DNA from: Mayamaea pseudoterrestris | Taxonomy: Eukaryota; Bacillariophyta; Bacillariophyceae; Sellaphorales; Sellaphoraceae | Direction of reading: 5' to 3' | Assembly: GCA_027923505.1 (NCBI GenBank) | Contig: BROI01000012.1 | Span: 310,001-374,000, forward strand | Length of the DNA: 64,000 nucleotides | Shown here: positions 31,379 through 42,500 of the stretch, one piece after another | How the letters are laid out: each line of letters starts with the position of its first letter | How positions within the stretch are numbered: position 1 is the stretch's first letter | Position numbers and translations under genes: made by a program | Notes under the pieces: model-generated | Databases searched by the model: none | What the model saw: only the letters and a program-made list of their open reading frames with translations | What the model was told of the DNA's origin: nothing

Positions 31379-34300
31379 ATGTCAAGCAGAATGAGGGACA
31401 ATGACGGCGACAACGACGACGGTGACGAAAACAACAATTACATGGACGAACAACATGAGCAAGCCGATTCCGACGACGACAGCCACAACAATGACATGGA
31501 GGCGGACGAACTCATGGCGGAAAAGGAGGATCCCTTGCTCTTGGCGATTGACGATTTGGAGGGTCGCGTCGTGGCGGCCATTGACGACATTAAAATGTAT
31601 GATACATCATCAGTGTCATTCGATAACAACAACAATACTACCACAAATTCAATACGCGAACAACTTGCATCACTCTTCAAACCCATTTTGGAAGTCGCCG
31701 CGCACACGGCTCCATCCATCGCCCGCACCTATTCACAAACCAACTTGGAGGAGAGCGTGCAGCTCGTCTACGACCGCATCGTTTCGGATTTGATACTGCC
31801 GGTGACGTTGGAAATGGTGCAATCCGATCTCAGTGTCATCAAGCGGGGCGTGACACTGGATTTCTTTAAACTCTTGTACAAGGAATCGACAAGGGCGGGG
31901 AGTTGGTTGGACAGTGAAACGGCGAGTGGACTGCAGGCGGGTCCTTACGGCGCTGGAGGCGGAGCGCACAAGCAAGGAGGCGGCGCCACTACCATTACAC
32001 CAGTCTTTTTAGCAACCATGAAGCGCCGGCAGGGCAAGAAACTAGCGCGACAGGGCGAAATGCTGCGCTACTGGGTGGAAGCCTCCATTGCCTGTCTGCA
32101 GCCGGGTGTGTTTACTCATCACGATGCGGACGCTAGCATTTCCAGTCGCGGCATTTTGGCCGCGTCGAGTAGCTTGACGCCCAGCTTGTGGCACATTTCC
32201 TCGCGCATCAAGGATGCCGACGATCGCGGCGCGAATCGATTGTACGCGCCAGTCATGAAAATGGTCGAGGCCGTGTTGAACAAGCTCTATGTGGAAATAG
32301 ATAAGCCGCTGGAGCAAGTCACGAGCGCCTGCGTCAAGTTTATGGAAATACTAGTGCTTTGCTGCTCGCCCAAGGAGCAAAATGCTAGTGCGCAGCGGCG
32401 CAAGGGTGCAGCAAGCACTGAAACGACGTTTTCGCTCGACGACTTACCCACGGGTCATCCAATCATTACGCGGCAGGCGCTCGAGTCCATTGCCGACTAT
32501 GCCTTTACAGCTCTGCGAGGCATGGTGCTGCTGGGCGGACAGCTGAAAATGGATGCCAATCTATTGGCGGACACTGTCAAGAATGCTTCGTCGAACAGTA
32601 ATAATGGAGCCTTGCCGTCGGCCATGGTGGTTTCCATATTGAAGCCAGCGGCGCTGGCGTACTTGGAGATTGAATCAAATCTACCAAGACTGGACGACGA
32701 CGTGAACGTCTTGCTGGACTACAAGCTTGACACTAGCAGTTTGGAGTTTGATGTTCGCCTCCAGCAAAAGTCCCACGTGCTAGCAATCAACGCCCTTTCC
32801 ACACTGGCGACCAACCGACCCGTTTTTTTCAAGGAAGCTGCCGTTTGCTTGGCGCGACGAAACGTATTTCCGCCCGTCGAAGATGGAACATTTAATCGCT
32901 CCGCCGTGTTAGTTGTGACGCAGGCGCTCAAGGCTTCGTGTTTGACGTTGCTTCGAAACTCCATGTCCGTCACGACCAATTGCTTCGACTGCTTGCGCGA
33001 AACACTGCGTCGCGTTAACATGGAGACGCAGGCGATCAAAGCCTTGAGCATGGCCAAGCAAGCGAACGCACTCAAAACGGCTGGTCGCGCCGCGCGAAAC
33101 CGGGCCAACATTTACTACGAGTGGGATGTTGATGAAACGGGACGACAAAGCAAGCGCCAACGGGAAACGGATGACGCCTTGGCGCAAATGCGAGCGGCCA
33201 AGGCGGCGCGCGGTTTAGGACATGGTATTCATCTTCCGACGAACATGACGGAGGCAATTGAATTGGTGCTGTTGAATTTGGAAAATCTGGCAACGACTGC
33301 TCCAGTCAAGTCGAACAAGGAGCCGGATCGAGTTGTTCCTTTTACATTAGAGTTTCTTGTGGATGCCATCTTGACAAATGGGGCGTCCTTGTCGCAGGAG
33401 GAAGGCAAGTGGTACGAGCGTAACGGAGGCACTGCGTTTGCCGTTGATGTACGGGCGGATGAAACGGTGACGGTTGGCTCGCAACTTTGTCGCGTACTAA
33501 GCGATACCGAGAATAAGGTGGACCATGAGCTTTTCCAAAAACAATGCAATTTAGCGAGTGCAAATGCATCGTCTCGGATCATGGCAAACTCGTCTAATTT
33601 TCGCTCCAAAGGTCTGGTTGATATTTCGCATCGCATCAGTGCCCGACTAGCATTTACACTGCGGGGAGTACAGCCCGATGAGTATCAACAAGCATCAATT
33701 TTACTGGCAAAGGATAGCATCGATGATGTGCAGAAACTATTGGGTGAAAACGAAGCCAATGCTTGCCGAGAATTTCTGGATACATATCCGCTTGCGGCTG
33801 CTGGTCTCGCAAAAAGTGCCACGCCGCTGCCGAGCAGTCATGAAACGACTGGAAACTTCGACAGCTCCTTGGCGTTGAGACTCTTGAATGAAGCGCTGGT
33901 GATAACGTGGACTGACACAAACAAGGCAAACCTGTCGTTGTATGATACCGCTCTTTTACTTTACATTGCTTCAACGATTGCAGTCGGACGGTTGGCGAAG
34001 GACAAGCCAAGCGACTTGAGTCGGCGAGGAGCAGCATCAAGATCTGTCGTTGAATTCTATCAAAACCTGAACAAGCTCCCTAGTTTGACGAAAAGCTCTC
34101 TATTGCTTGTCGGTGCGTTGTGCGACATTGATGCGTTGACGAACAAGACTGCAGAAGCATTAAAGAAATCACAAGAATCAGTTGCATCGTCTGCTGCAGC
34201 TCATGCTTTAAAGGTGGTCGCCGACAAACGTGCAACTACTGCACTTTACATATTCCGTGATGCAGCATTTCAAAGGGATGAAATTGTTACGAGAAAAGCT

Positions 34301-35551
34301 GCTGTTGATACAGCAGTTGCTGTAGCTACTGGACGATTGCCGTCGACTGGCATGGTTCAGGATAATGCGCGAAAGCTTGTAATGAATCTTCTCTTTACCC
34401 GGAACGACAAACTGGCCGCATTAGTTATTGACGCCGCAAACTCAGATTTACGCTATTTTGCCGATCTCGCGATCTCGTCTTTTGATTCGATTAAAAGTGC
34501 AAACATGAAGACTGAAAAGAGCGAAACGCAGAGACTTAATCCGCTCCTGCCTCAAAGTGAAGAAGAGAAACTTATGATGGATCGCTTGAGACCTCCTGCT
34601 TTGTTGTTTATGGCGATTTGTGTAAAGAAGCCCGATATGATACAGTCATTTTTCCAAGTCTCGTCGGGAGAAGGCGCAGATACCTTGTCAAAGACTGTCC
34701 GGTCGGCCATGCCGATACTTGCCCGAGCGGTTGCAGCGCAGCATGGAGTTGCCGCTATATCTCTCCAGGTAGCCTCGCTTTGTGGTTCGGCAGAGACTCC
34801 CTTATTGCTTTCCTTTCTTGAAAATATGGCTCCATTTGCTGGTAAGATCGGCGCCGAAGATGACTTGGCCGAGGCATGCTTCTCGATACAGAAGGTTAAG
34901 GCAAATGAGAAGGGCGAGATGGATCCACGTTTCATCATCCCTGTTGTACAAGTCATGAAGCGCCACATTTTGATTGAACGATTACCGGAGTTTGTATTGG
35001 CTGACGAGAAAATTCTCTTGGCGGCACTTGTAAGAATGTGCGATCGTCAGCAACGAAATGCACTTGTCTTTCGAGAAGAACCAGACGAAGCCAGCCCATC
35101 GCTGCGCGGTATGACATTCTGTGAAGAGCTTGTCTACTTGCATCAACTTGACTTTGCCGCGAAGGAGATACCCCAGAAACAATATCTTGCAGCTATCAAG
35201 CTTTGTCTTGAGCACGATGAAATTTTCACTGACCGGGTTGTTATGGCTGCCCTCGAATACATGAGTGGAAGATTTTTGGCTGCGGAGGAAGTTTTGCCAC
35301 TAGCTTTCATGCGCACTGTCATTTTGACGTGTACCAAGCACGAGAGCTTGCAAGGTTGGATCGCGAACGTCTTGCTGACCCGCCTAGTCGATGGCAAGAT
35401 CTATGAGGATGCGCGGCAGTGGGAAGGATGGATGAGGTGCGCACACATGCTTGAAAAAAGCGACGATCCGTCAGCTAACGCTGCAGAAGCGATTGGTAAG
35501 CTTCCCTCGGGCCAACTCGAGCAGTACCAGCGGAAATGGGCGGGAAGATAG
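31379..35551 (+). CDS. Symplekin (Pta1-like) scaffold of mRNA 3'-end processing
   Basis: Nuclear scaffold of the cleavage/polyadenylation machinery. 1,390 residues, single exon. The N-terminus is acidic. Residues about 60-480 are helical repeats of the symplekin/Pta1 N-terminal HEAT type (SVIKRGVTLDFFKLLYKES, SSLTPSLWHISSRIKD). The C-terminal 220 residues match the symplekin C-terminal domain: PRFIIPVVQVMKRHILIERLP, LVYLHQLDFAAKEIPQKQYLAAIKLCLEHDEIFTDRVV, LPLAFMRTVILTCTKHESLQGWIANVLLTRLV, W-E-G-W and KLPSGQLEQYQ. The order and spacing (LHxxD, then ai.lCl, mRTv, L..W..n.L.rL, WeGw, LP..QL) are as in animal symplekins. The intervening region (about 600-1150) is divergent helical sequence. Confidence 0.88.
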   Translation: MSSRMRDNDGDNDDGDENNNYMDEQHEQADSDDDSHNNDMEADELMAEKEDPLLLAIDDLEGRVVAAIDDIKMYDTSSVSFDNNNNTTTNSIREQLASLFKPILEVAAHTAPSIARTYSQTNLEESVQLVYDRIVSDLILPVTLEMVQSDLSVIKRGVTLDFFKLLYKESTRAGSWLDSETASGLQAGPYGAGGGAHKQGGGATTITPVFLATMKRRQGKKLARQGEMLRYWVEASIACLQPGVFTHHDADASISSRGILAASSSLTPSLWHISSRIKDADDRGANRLYAPVMKMVEAVLNKLYVEIDKPLEQVTSACVKFMEILVLCCSPKEQNASAQRRKGAASTETTFSLDDLPTGHPIITRQALESIADYAFTALRGMVLLGGQLKMDANLLADTVKNASSNSNNGALPSAMVVSILKPAALAYLEIESNLPRLDDDVNVLLDYKLDTSSLEFDVRLQQKSHVLAINALSTLATNRPVFFKEAAVCLARRNVFPPVEDGTFNRSAVLVVTQALKASCLTLLRNSMSVTTNCFDCLRETLRRVNMETQAIKALSMAKQANALKTAGRAARNRANIYYEWDVDETGRQSKRQRETDDALAQMRAAKAARGLGHGIHLPTNMTEAIELVLLNLENLATTAPVKSNKEPDRVVPFTLEFLVDAILTNGASLSQEEGKWYERNGGTAFAVDVRADETVTVGSQLCRVLSDTENKVDHELFQKQCNLASANASSRIMANSSNFRSKGLVDISHRISARLAFTLRGVQPDEYQQASILLAKDSIDDVQKLLGENEANACREFLDTYPLAAAGLAKSATPLPSSHETTGNFDSSLALRLLNEALVITWTDTNKANLSLYDTALLLYIASTIAVGRLAKDKPSDLSRRGAASRSVVEFYQNLNKLPSLTKSSLLLVGALCDIDALTNKTAEALKKSQESVASSAAAHALKVVADKRATTALYIFRDAAFQRDEIVTRKAAVDTAVAVATGRLPSTGMVQDNARKLVMNLLFTRNDKLAALVIDAANSDLRYFADLAISSFDSIKSANMKTEKSETQRLNPLLPQSEEEKLMMDRLRPPALLFMAICVKKPDMIQSFFQVSSGEGADTLSKTVRSAMPILARAVAAQHGVAAISLQVASLCGSAETPLLLSFLENMAPFAGKIGAEDDLAEACFSIQKVKANEKGEMDPRFIIPVVQVMKRHILIERLPEFVLADEKILLAALVRMCDRQQRNALVFREEPDEASPSLRGMTFCEELVYLHQLDFAAKEIPQKQYLAAIKLCLEHDEIFTDRVVMAALEYMSGRFLAAEEVLPLAFMRTVILTCTKHESLQGWIANVLLTRLVDGKIYEDARQWEGWMRCAHMLEKSDDPSANAAEAIGKLPSGQLEQYQRKWAGR

Positions 35552-35606
35552 CGTAATTGAGTGATTGGAATGTAGTAAAAGGCTATAACCTATAGTTGCA
35601 TTTTAT

Positions 35607-37936
35607 TTACAAGATTGACATCAGGGCATACATTGCACCAAGAATGGCACTGCCCATGAAGGGTGTGGAAACCGCATCGCTCGTAGTGTCAGCGTCCGAT
35701 GTCGCAGCATCCGTTGTCGTGATAACCGTCAATGCCTCATCCACACAGTTAAATTCCCACAGTGAAACCGTGCTCGACCACGCTCCCGCAAACAAAATTG
35801 CGGCCTTGCCTGTCGGGCTATCCTCTTCGCTTAGAAATTGGAGGCTTTCGGCATCAACTTCGCCTAAAGTGCCTGCCTCGTAAGCAAGCCCAGCGTTGAG
35901 TGACTCTGATACCGGAGACAAGTGAAACGTCGATAAAATGCACGGGCTTGATCCATTTACTGGTAGGTGATAGACGTATCCAATGCCATTCTTTTCATTT
36001 GACGTTGCCATGTATTGCTCTCCACATGCATTTCCAAAGACGACAGTTGCTGGCGATGGTCCGTCCTTCGCACTTCGTTCGTCAACAGTCTCCTTCAATG
36101 GGCAAGCACCAGACTCACCATTCCCGCCGTCCACACAGCCATCTTCGTCAGGATCATTCATCTCGTCAATCGTCTCACGAAGGCCATCATCGGCTGGTAA
36201 ACTATTGTAAAAAGCTCCTCCTACCGGAGAAAACTCCTCGTCTTGGATGGAGTTGTGCGCAAACGGAAAGCTTGCGCATCCCAACCGTTCAAACTCGTCC
36301 TGCGAGTCCCAAACAAGCTCGAGGCCCGAGCCGGTCACTTCAAACAAAGATACGCCACGTCCACCAATGCCAACCAATTGGAAGATATTGGGAGCCTCAG
36401 GATTTGAGTAATCGACAGATCTGTCATGTCGATTGATTGCATTGTGTGAGGCGACGAATGATGAGGATCGACGCTTATACTGCCGCAGTGAAACACTTAC
36501 GATGTTCCCAAAGTAAATCGCATGGCATCTTGGCAAAAGGGTGTTGCTTCGTTTGTCTCGTCGCATGCGCTGTTGTAGAAGCGACTCGAACCTTTCGTGA
36601 GACTTGACGGATCAAAGACCGACTCACTGGCCGTCATGCCTGAATAGGCCAGCGCGGCGCCCACAAATACATCACCGCCGCTCACTCGCTCTGCAAAATC
36701 TTCGTATTCTAAATCATCTCCTTCGTTCGCAGTCAAGATGTATTGCCTCGTACGTGATCCCAATGTTCGGCTGAACGCCACAATGGCATCAGGTGATCGT
36801 AGCGTCTGGAGTCCTTCAATGGTTTGTAAAACACACGCACCGTCCTCAACAATGTCAATCGGGATTTTGCTGTGGTCTTTCAAGCCGTACCTGAAAAGGA
36901 AAGTAGTGTTTGTAAGCTACTTGACCAGGTTTAGCTATATAACACGGCATCCGTCCCAACACACGAATGACTTACGAGTGAATGCTTTCCGCGACACCAC
37001 TTGCAACGTCAACAATCACTAAAGCATTATTTTCCTGCAAGCTCACATAAATTTTGGATTCGTCCTCGTTCCACGCCATGTATTCGGGCTCCAAGACGGC
37101 GGCAGTAGTATAATTGGCAATGGCGCCGCTAAAGTTCACATTGAAATCGCTCATGTTCAAACTGTTGTAGTATATCATGGCGTTGAGCGAAAGTGGCAAG
37201 TGCACGTTTTGTGCAATGAGCTCGTCGTCCGACCATTCGTTCAACGAAACCGTCGTGACGAATGGTGGACTGCTGGCGTCGTCGAATGGACCGCGCAGAA
37301 TCGAGACGGAGCCTTCGGGATTAACGAGTCCGACTGTATCGTCGTAGTAACCTTCCCCTTCGTTGGCAGTCGCCACAATGCTACAATTTTCGTTGGCCAT
37401 GATATAGTCCGGCCCATAGCCGACCGTGACGGACTGGATGAATTCTGGTGGACTCAACGTTCCATTTTCACCACGCTTCGACTTTTGGTAAACTTGAACA
37501 GCTCCCGGATTGGGATCATCCTTTGTTGCAATCATGAGCAATTCACCACAGACGACAATGTCCGTCAAGTCAAACTCTAGCGGCAGATCAAACGGAGCAA
37601 GTTTGGCGTTTGGCCAGTCGCCAAAGTCCGTGACGGTAATAAAGCCAAGTTCCGAGCCGCCGTAAAAGATCTTTTCCGAAGCGTCATAGTAGGAGCTTTC
37701 CAAGCCTCCGAATCCGTATCCGTATCTGAACCAGAGAAAAACGAGTGTGAACAAAATTGTGTCTGTCATCGTCAGCAGCAGCATAACGATGATTATGCTC
37801 ACAAGTCAGGCGCGCCTTGGGTCGTTCCATTTTTGTATCCAGACGGCACGTAGAAGCGCCCGTTGAGCGTAAAATCAACCTTGGCATTCACCAGTGATGG
37901 GAGCAGGAGCAGCAGCAAACCACTGCGCATCATCAT
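35607..37936 (-). CDS. Choice-of-anchor-I cell-surface protein, GPI-like C-terminus, four exons
   Basis: Exons 37803-37936, 36976-37725, 36501-36890 and 35607-36420, with three GT-AG introns of 77, 85 and 80 bp; all junctions stay in frame (GAPDL-YGYGFGG, ESIHS-YGLKDHSK, LGTS-SVDYSNPEAP), giving 695 residues. Residues 1-18 (MMMRSGLLLLLLPSLVNA) are a signal peptide. The body is a beta-propeller-like surface domain of the choice-of-anchor-I family: VGYGPDYIMANENCSIVATANEGEG, VNPEGSVSIL, EPEYMAWNEDESKIYVSLQENNALVIVD, YILTANEGDDLEYEDF and IGGRGVSLFEVTG. An EF-hand-like DPDEDGCVDGG insert is present. The C-terminus is Thr/Ala/Asp-rich then hydrophobic (STPFMGSAILGAMYALMSIL), which in a eukaryote suggests a GPI signal in place of bacterial sorting anchors. 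Function of the family is unclear; calcium binding is inferred. Confidence 0.85.
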
Positions 37937-38200
37937 GATGAAGAATCAGCAAAGATGCAAAATGTGGCGGCATCATTTGCGACGAAAATGTGAGCAAAGA
38001 TTCGAACAGATTCACGCCTTGCTCGCGTTAAGTAGCCACGTGCTCCATCACTCGCAGCAGTCAGCAATGTTAGCTAGGGTCCTCACAAGCGCAAAGCAGA
38101 CGTCTTTCATTGACAAATTCAGTTCGTTTTCGAAAATCTAGCAACAAGAAGGAATTAAATGCAGCTTTTGGTGAAAGAGCAATCAATGAACTGCCTTCCG
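37937..38200. other. Intergenic
   Basis: 264 bp upstream of the choice-of-anchor-I gene and 3' of the acetyltransferase gene, both on the minus strand. Nothing beyond a likely promoter seen. Confidence 0.3.
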
Positions 38201-39256
38201 CTAGTCTGCTGCCGACGCAAAGAGCAGGCACGCGTCACTTGCAAACGGCAATGCGCTCAGCAAAGCACTCTCCTCGAGTAACACTGCTCCATCGACGGAT
38301 AGGGTGAATGGGCGCGCATGCGACGACGAGCCGCACAGAAAGTTTAGTGCCGATGCCACGTCATGCGCATCCACCGCGGCCACGGAGCAAACCCACGGTG
38401 ACTGCAGACTCTGAATCTTGTCGTCCTTGACGAGCGCCACGGCGGCAGTTTCATGCGATGATTTCCAAATGGTCTTGTGATTTAAACATTCTTCCACTTG
38501 TCGTTGCGAAAGTAGCTCGTACAAGCCTGGCATGAAGCCCAGTCCGCCGTTATTTTGCACGTTGCGCAACACGGTTTGCAACTCCGCCATGTCTGTCACT
38601 GGTACCCAAGCGTCGTCCAACTCGTTCACCGTAAAGTCTTGTCCGTACGCCTGCAGTAGCGGCTTGGCAGTGCGAGCGTCACCCTTGCTCCATCCCTCCA
38701 ACTTTATCAAGTCGCTAAACTGCAGCTGATGTATGCATCCCACTTGCACTAAGCCGACGCGTTTAAACACCTTGCGCATGGCTACATTGGAAGCCACCGT
38801 GCAGGAATACAGTGTTTGGTTTCGTTGCTGCGCTAGATTCACAAAGTGGCGAGTCAGTTTGGTGGCGCAGCCTTGGTTGACATGCGCTTGTGACGTTCGG
38901 ATTGCTTCGAGCCACAAGATGTTGTGTATACGCAACATGCGCGCGTTCGCGACGGCCAAGACTTGATTAGTGTTGCATAGCACCACGAATTGCGAATCGT
39001 CATCATTGACGAGCGCCTGAGAGGTTTGCGGCAAGTAGTCGCGACCGTTGTAAACGTGCCGACAAATAATTTCCAAGTCGCATTGATCCGTCATATCAAA
39101 TGGACGAATGATATATGCGTCTTGCTGCTGCTGCAATGCAAGTTCCTTGTTACTTGATGGTAGAGTCATGGCTGCAGTCAGTACTTCGCGTAACAGTTTC
39201 ATGAGTTCACGTAAACGCTTTTGTGGAAAACGCCAACCCATGATCGCCATGGTCAA
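38201..39256 (-). CDS. GNAT N-acetyltransferase, NAT16/histidine N-acetyltransferase-like
   Basis: 351 residues, single exon. Residues about 50-190 form a GNAT domain: YIIRPFDMTDQCDLEIICRHVYNGRDYLPQ, with the GRDYLP stretch typical of the NAT16/HISAT group, SQFVVLCNTNQVLAVANARM, and the acetyl-CoA loop region EAIRTSQAHVNQGCATKLTRHFVNLAQ, followed by LYSCTVASNVAMRKVFKRVGL. In NAT16 relatives the canonical Q/RxxGxG/A becomes V-x-Q-G-x-A as here. The C-terminal half (about 190-351) resembles the second NAT16 domain in length and in lacking a CoA motif. Acetylation of free histidine is known for the fish enzyme; for this protein the substrate is unknown. Three Mets lie within the first six codons (MTMAIM), so the start may be up to 15 bp later. 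Confidence 0.72.
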   Translation of the reverse strand: MTMAIMGWRFPQKRLRELMKLLREVLTAAMTLPSSNKELALQQQQDAYIIRPFDMTDQCDLEIICRHVYNGRDYLPQTSQALVNDDDSQFVVLCNTNQVLAVANARMLRIHNILWLEAIRTSQAHVNQGCATKLTRHFVNLAQQRNQTLYSCTVASNVAMRKVFKRVGLVQVGCIHQLQFSDLIKLEGWSKGDARTAKPLLQAYGQDFTVNELDDAWVPVTDMAELQTVLRNVQNNGGLGFMPGLYELLSQRQVEECLNHKTIWKSSHETAAVALVKDDKIQSLQSPWVCSVAAVDAHDVASALNFLCGSSSHARPFTLSVDGAVLLEESALLSALPFASDACLLFASAAD

Positions 39257-39542
39257 TCGCTGGCTGACGCATTTGAAATAATGAAGATATAAATCCCGCT
39301 ACGACATGAAAGATCAATCGTGTTTCATCATCAATGACCTTCACGGCGCGGAGATGCGAAGGCATAATTGACTGTGTCAATTCTGATTGGCTGCTGAAAT
39401 GTCATTGATCGCGATCAATGGAGCGGATGACTGGCACAGTCATTTTGGTCACGCTTGAAATACTCCGCGAAATCTCTCGATCGCGCCTACAGCCAAGCAA
39501 GGGAGGGCTTAGCACAACAGGATCTCATCAATCTACCATCTC
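39257..39542. promoter_or_regulatory. Divergent intergenic region between acetyltransferase and receptor cyclase
   Basis: 286 bp between two diverging genes. Contains GATCAATCG / TGATCGCGATCAATGG-type GATCAAT repeats near 39310-39420. Searched for an exon encoding a signal peptide for the receptor cyclase; none found. Confidence 0.35.
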
Positions 39543-42500
39543 GTGTCGGGCAAATTGGAAGCCTCTATAGTCATACACGCATTCACAAATTGCTCCAGCA
39601 AGCAAGCAAAAAGTTTGTCCTTCATGTCACTCTTTGACGACACGGTCTTTGCCATTACGCAGGCTCCCACCAAAATGGCAGACTCTAACAACTCTCCGGC
39701 ACCGACACCCAACCTGCGAGCGTCCAATACTGCAGCTCCCACCTTAGATGCAACGACTGCTCCCACCATTACCTCTTCTACTGCAGCCACGGAAGCTCCA
39801 ACGCTTGCATCCACTAGTGCAAACAACGACGATGTCGCACCAACGCAAGGAACATCAAGCAGCGGCGGCAGCAAGAATAACAACGCAGTCCTCGACGGCG
39901 ACACTGGCGTCCTGACGTCCCTTCGCTACTACGACCAGATTCGCTCCGACGCCACCAGCGTTGAACGCAAACCCAAGAGCAATGTTGATTTGCTTCCAGA
40001 TGAAAACATTGCCATTTGCCACATTTCCCATATTACATCCTTTACGCACGGCGACTATACACCCACCCGCGTCGAAGTCGAGGACGCTTACTCGGTGGCG
40101 CTGGCGCTGCACCACTTGAACGTTGGCGACGGAAGCATTGTGCCGCAAGTGGCGGGATTGCCGGATCGTTGCAACGTGAGATTCACTGTCGAATACACGG
40201 ACGACCAGGACCAAGGCGGCGTGTCACTGGCCGCCGTGGTGGAGCAAACGTCGCGTGTACAACACTTGCCGTGCGCGTTTATCGGCAATTCACGATCGTC
40301 CGTGAGCATTCCCACGAGCATTGTCACGGGGTTCTTGGGATATCCGCAAATATCCGGCTACTCGACCAGTGTCGAACTGGATGATCCCTCGCAGTATCCA
40401 TTGTTTGGAAGAACCATTCCATCCGATGTTGGCAATTCCGTGCCCATTATCAAGTTCATGGTGGATGTATTGCAGTTGGAGCATTTGGTGGTGATTAACG
40501 TGAACGACGCCTACGGCAATGCCTTTGTCGATGGACTGCGCATGGCGGCCGACGAATATGCGCCATCTATGAATATTCATCAGATTCCACTCGATGAGGG
40601 ACAAGGGTCGATTGAGTTGGTGGTGCAGCAACTGAAACTGACCAACTATCGCTTCGTATTTTGCGTCGTCTTTACGCAGGAACTTAACGACGCGTTAATG
40701 ACGGAAGCGGTCAAGCAGGGAGTGGCGGGGAATGGCGTGACCAACTGGATCTACGGAGATTCGTTCACGGGCTTGCTGGATGGACGCACGTTTGAAAAAG
40801 ACTCGGTGCTGGCCAAGGCGTACCAGGGAGTCGGACTCATGGAGGCGGCCGGTGGTGTTCCAGGTATGCCGTCCTATGATGCGTATCAGAAGCAAATGAT
40901 GAAGCTAAAGGACAAGATTGACTTGAAGTATGTGGGAGCCTTGCTGCCGAATCACACGAATCCAAACTACCCGGCGTCGTACAAGGAGAATCCGTTCATT
41001 TACAGGGACGATTTTTTGAATCCAGTGACAAACACCTACTCGCCCTTTCACTACGAGGCGGCGATTGCCCTTGGTCTCGCCGCCTGCCAAGCCTCGAACG
41101 AAATGGAGACGCTTGCCATTACGGGAAAGCAGCAGTACGACGCATTTTTAAACACGACGTTTGAGGGCATTGGAGGAACGGTCAAGTTTGATCCAGTCAC
41201 GGGCACGCGGCTGCCCACCAGCACCTTGTATCGGGTCACCAACTGGGTGGAGGAACATGCTGACAACAATATGATTGCCATGAAGCCAGTCACGTCGACA
41301 CTCTTTGTGAACGGAGTGTGGGAGGAGCGCAACCCCTATGTCTTTAACGACGGCACGACCAAGTTGCCAGCGGATATTGCTCCGCCGCCACCGGACAAGA
41401 ACTTGGCGTTGCTTATAACCCTTCCTATTGTCGCTGCATTGATTCTTATTGCAGCCATGTTCATGTGGATGGAAAACAAGCGCCGACAAAACGATTCCGT
41501 CTGGAAAGTGGACCGGGAGGAGCTCAAGTTTAGTGATCCGCCCGTCATTATTGGACAAGGCACCTTTGGAACAGTGCTGCTGGGCGAGTACCGAGGCACA
41601 CAAGTGGCCGTCAAGCACGTGATACCGGCCCGTGGCAGTGAAGGAACTTCACGCGAGACGGATCATTCGCGTTCCTCGGACGGTGGCAGCGATATGGATG
41701 ACGAGGACGAAGAAATGGGCGGCAGTGGTGGCCGGGGTCGAAACTCTTGGGCCGGTGCCTCGGTGGGAACCATGTCGACGACGAACAGCAAGATGAAGAG
41801 TGGAATGACGAGTCAAACGGTGCTTCACAAGAGCTCGTCAGGAGGTAAGAGTCGCGAGAGCCAGAATGCAATGCGACGACGCTTGCGGGCCGAGTTTATG
41901 GAGGAGATGAGATACTTGTCCAAGCTCCGTCATCCTTGCGTGACAACCATTATGGGTGCAGTGGTTGATCGGGAGGATCCCATGATGATTATGGAATACA
42001 TGGACCATGGATCACTTTATGACTTGCTCCATAATGAGACGGTGGCGCTAGAAGGTGACATGTTGCTCAACTTTTTGAAGGATATTACGCAAGGAGTTCG
42101 CTTTCTTCACTTGGCGATACCTCAAGTGATTCACGGGGATTTAAAGGCAGCCAACATTCTTGTCGACAACCGCTTTCGTGCCAAGGTTGCTGATTTTGGA
42201 CTGTCACAAAAGAAGAATCTTGGGGGCACGGGTACACCCTTTTGGATGGCGCCCGAGTTGCTGCGCAAAGAAAGTGCCAACACTGCCGCCACTGACGTCT
42301 TTTCCTTTGGAATCATTCTTTATGAGGTCTATTCTCGCCGTGACCCATACGAAGGTGAAGATGCGCGGGTGGTTCTCAAGGGAATAATTGACAAGAAGGT
42401 TCAAAAGCGCCCGCCTGCGCTCCGCAACATGTGCGACCAAGTAAAACAGTTAATGTCGGATTGCCTAGAAGACTCCCCTATGATGCGTCCAACGTTTGAG

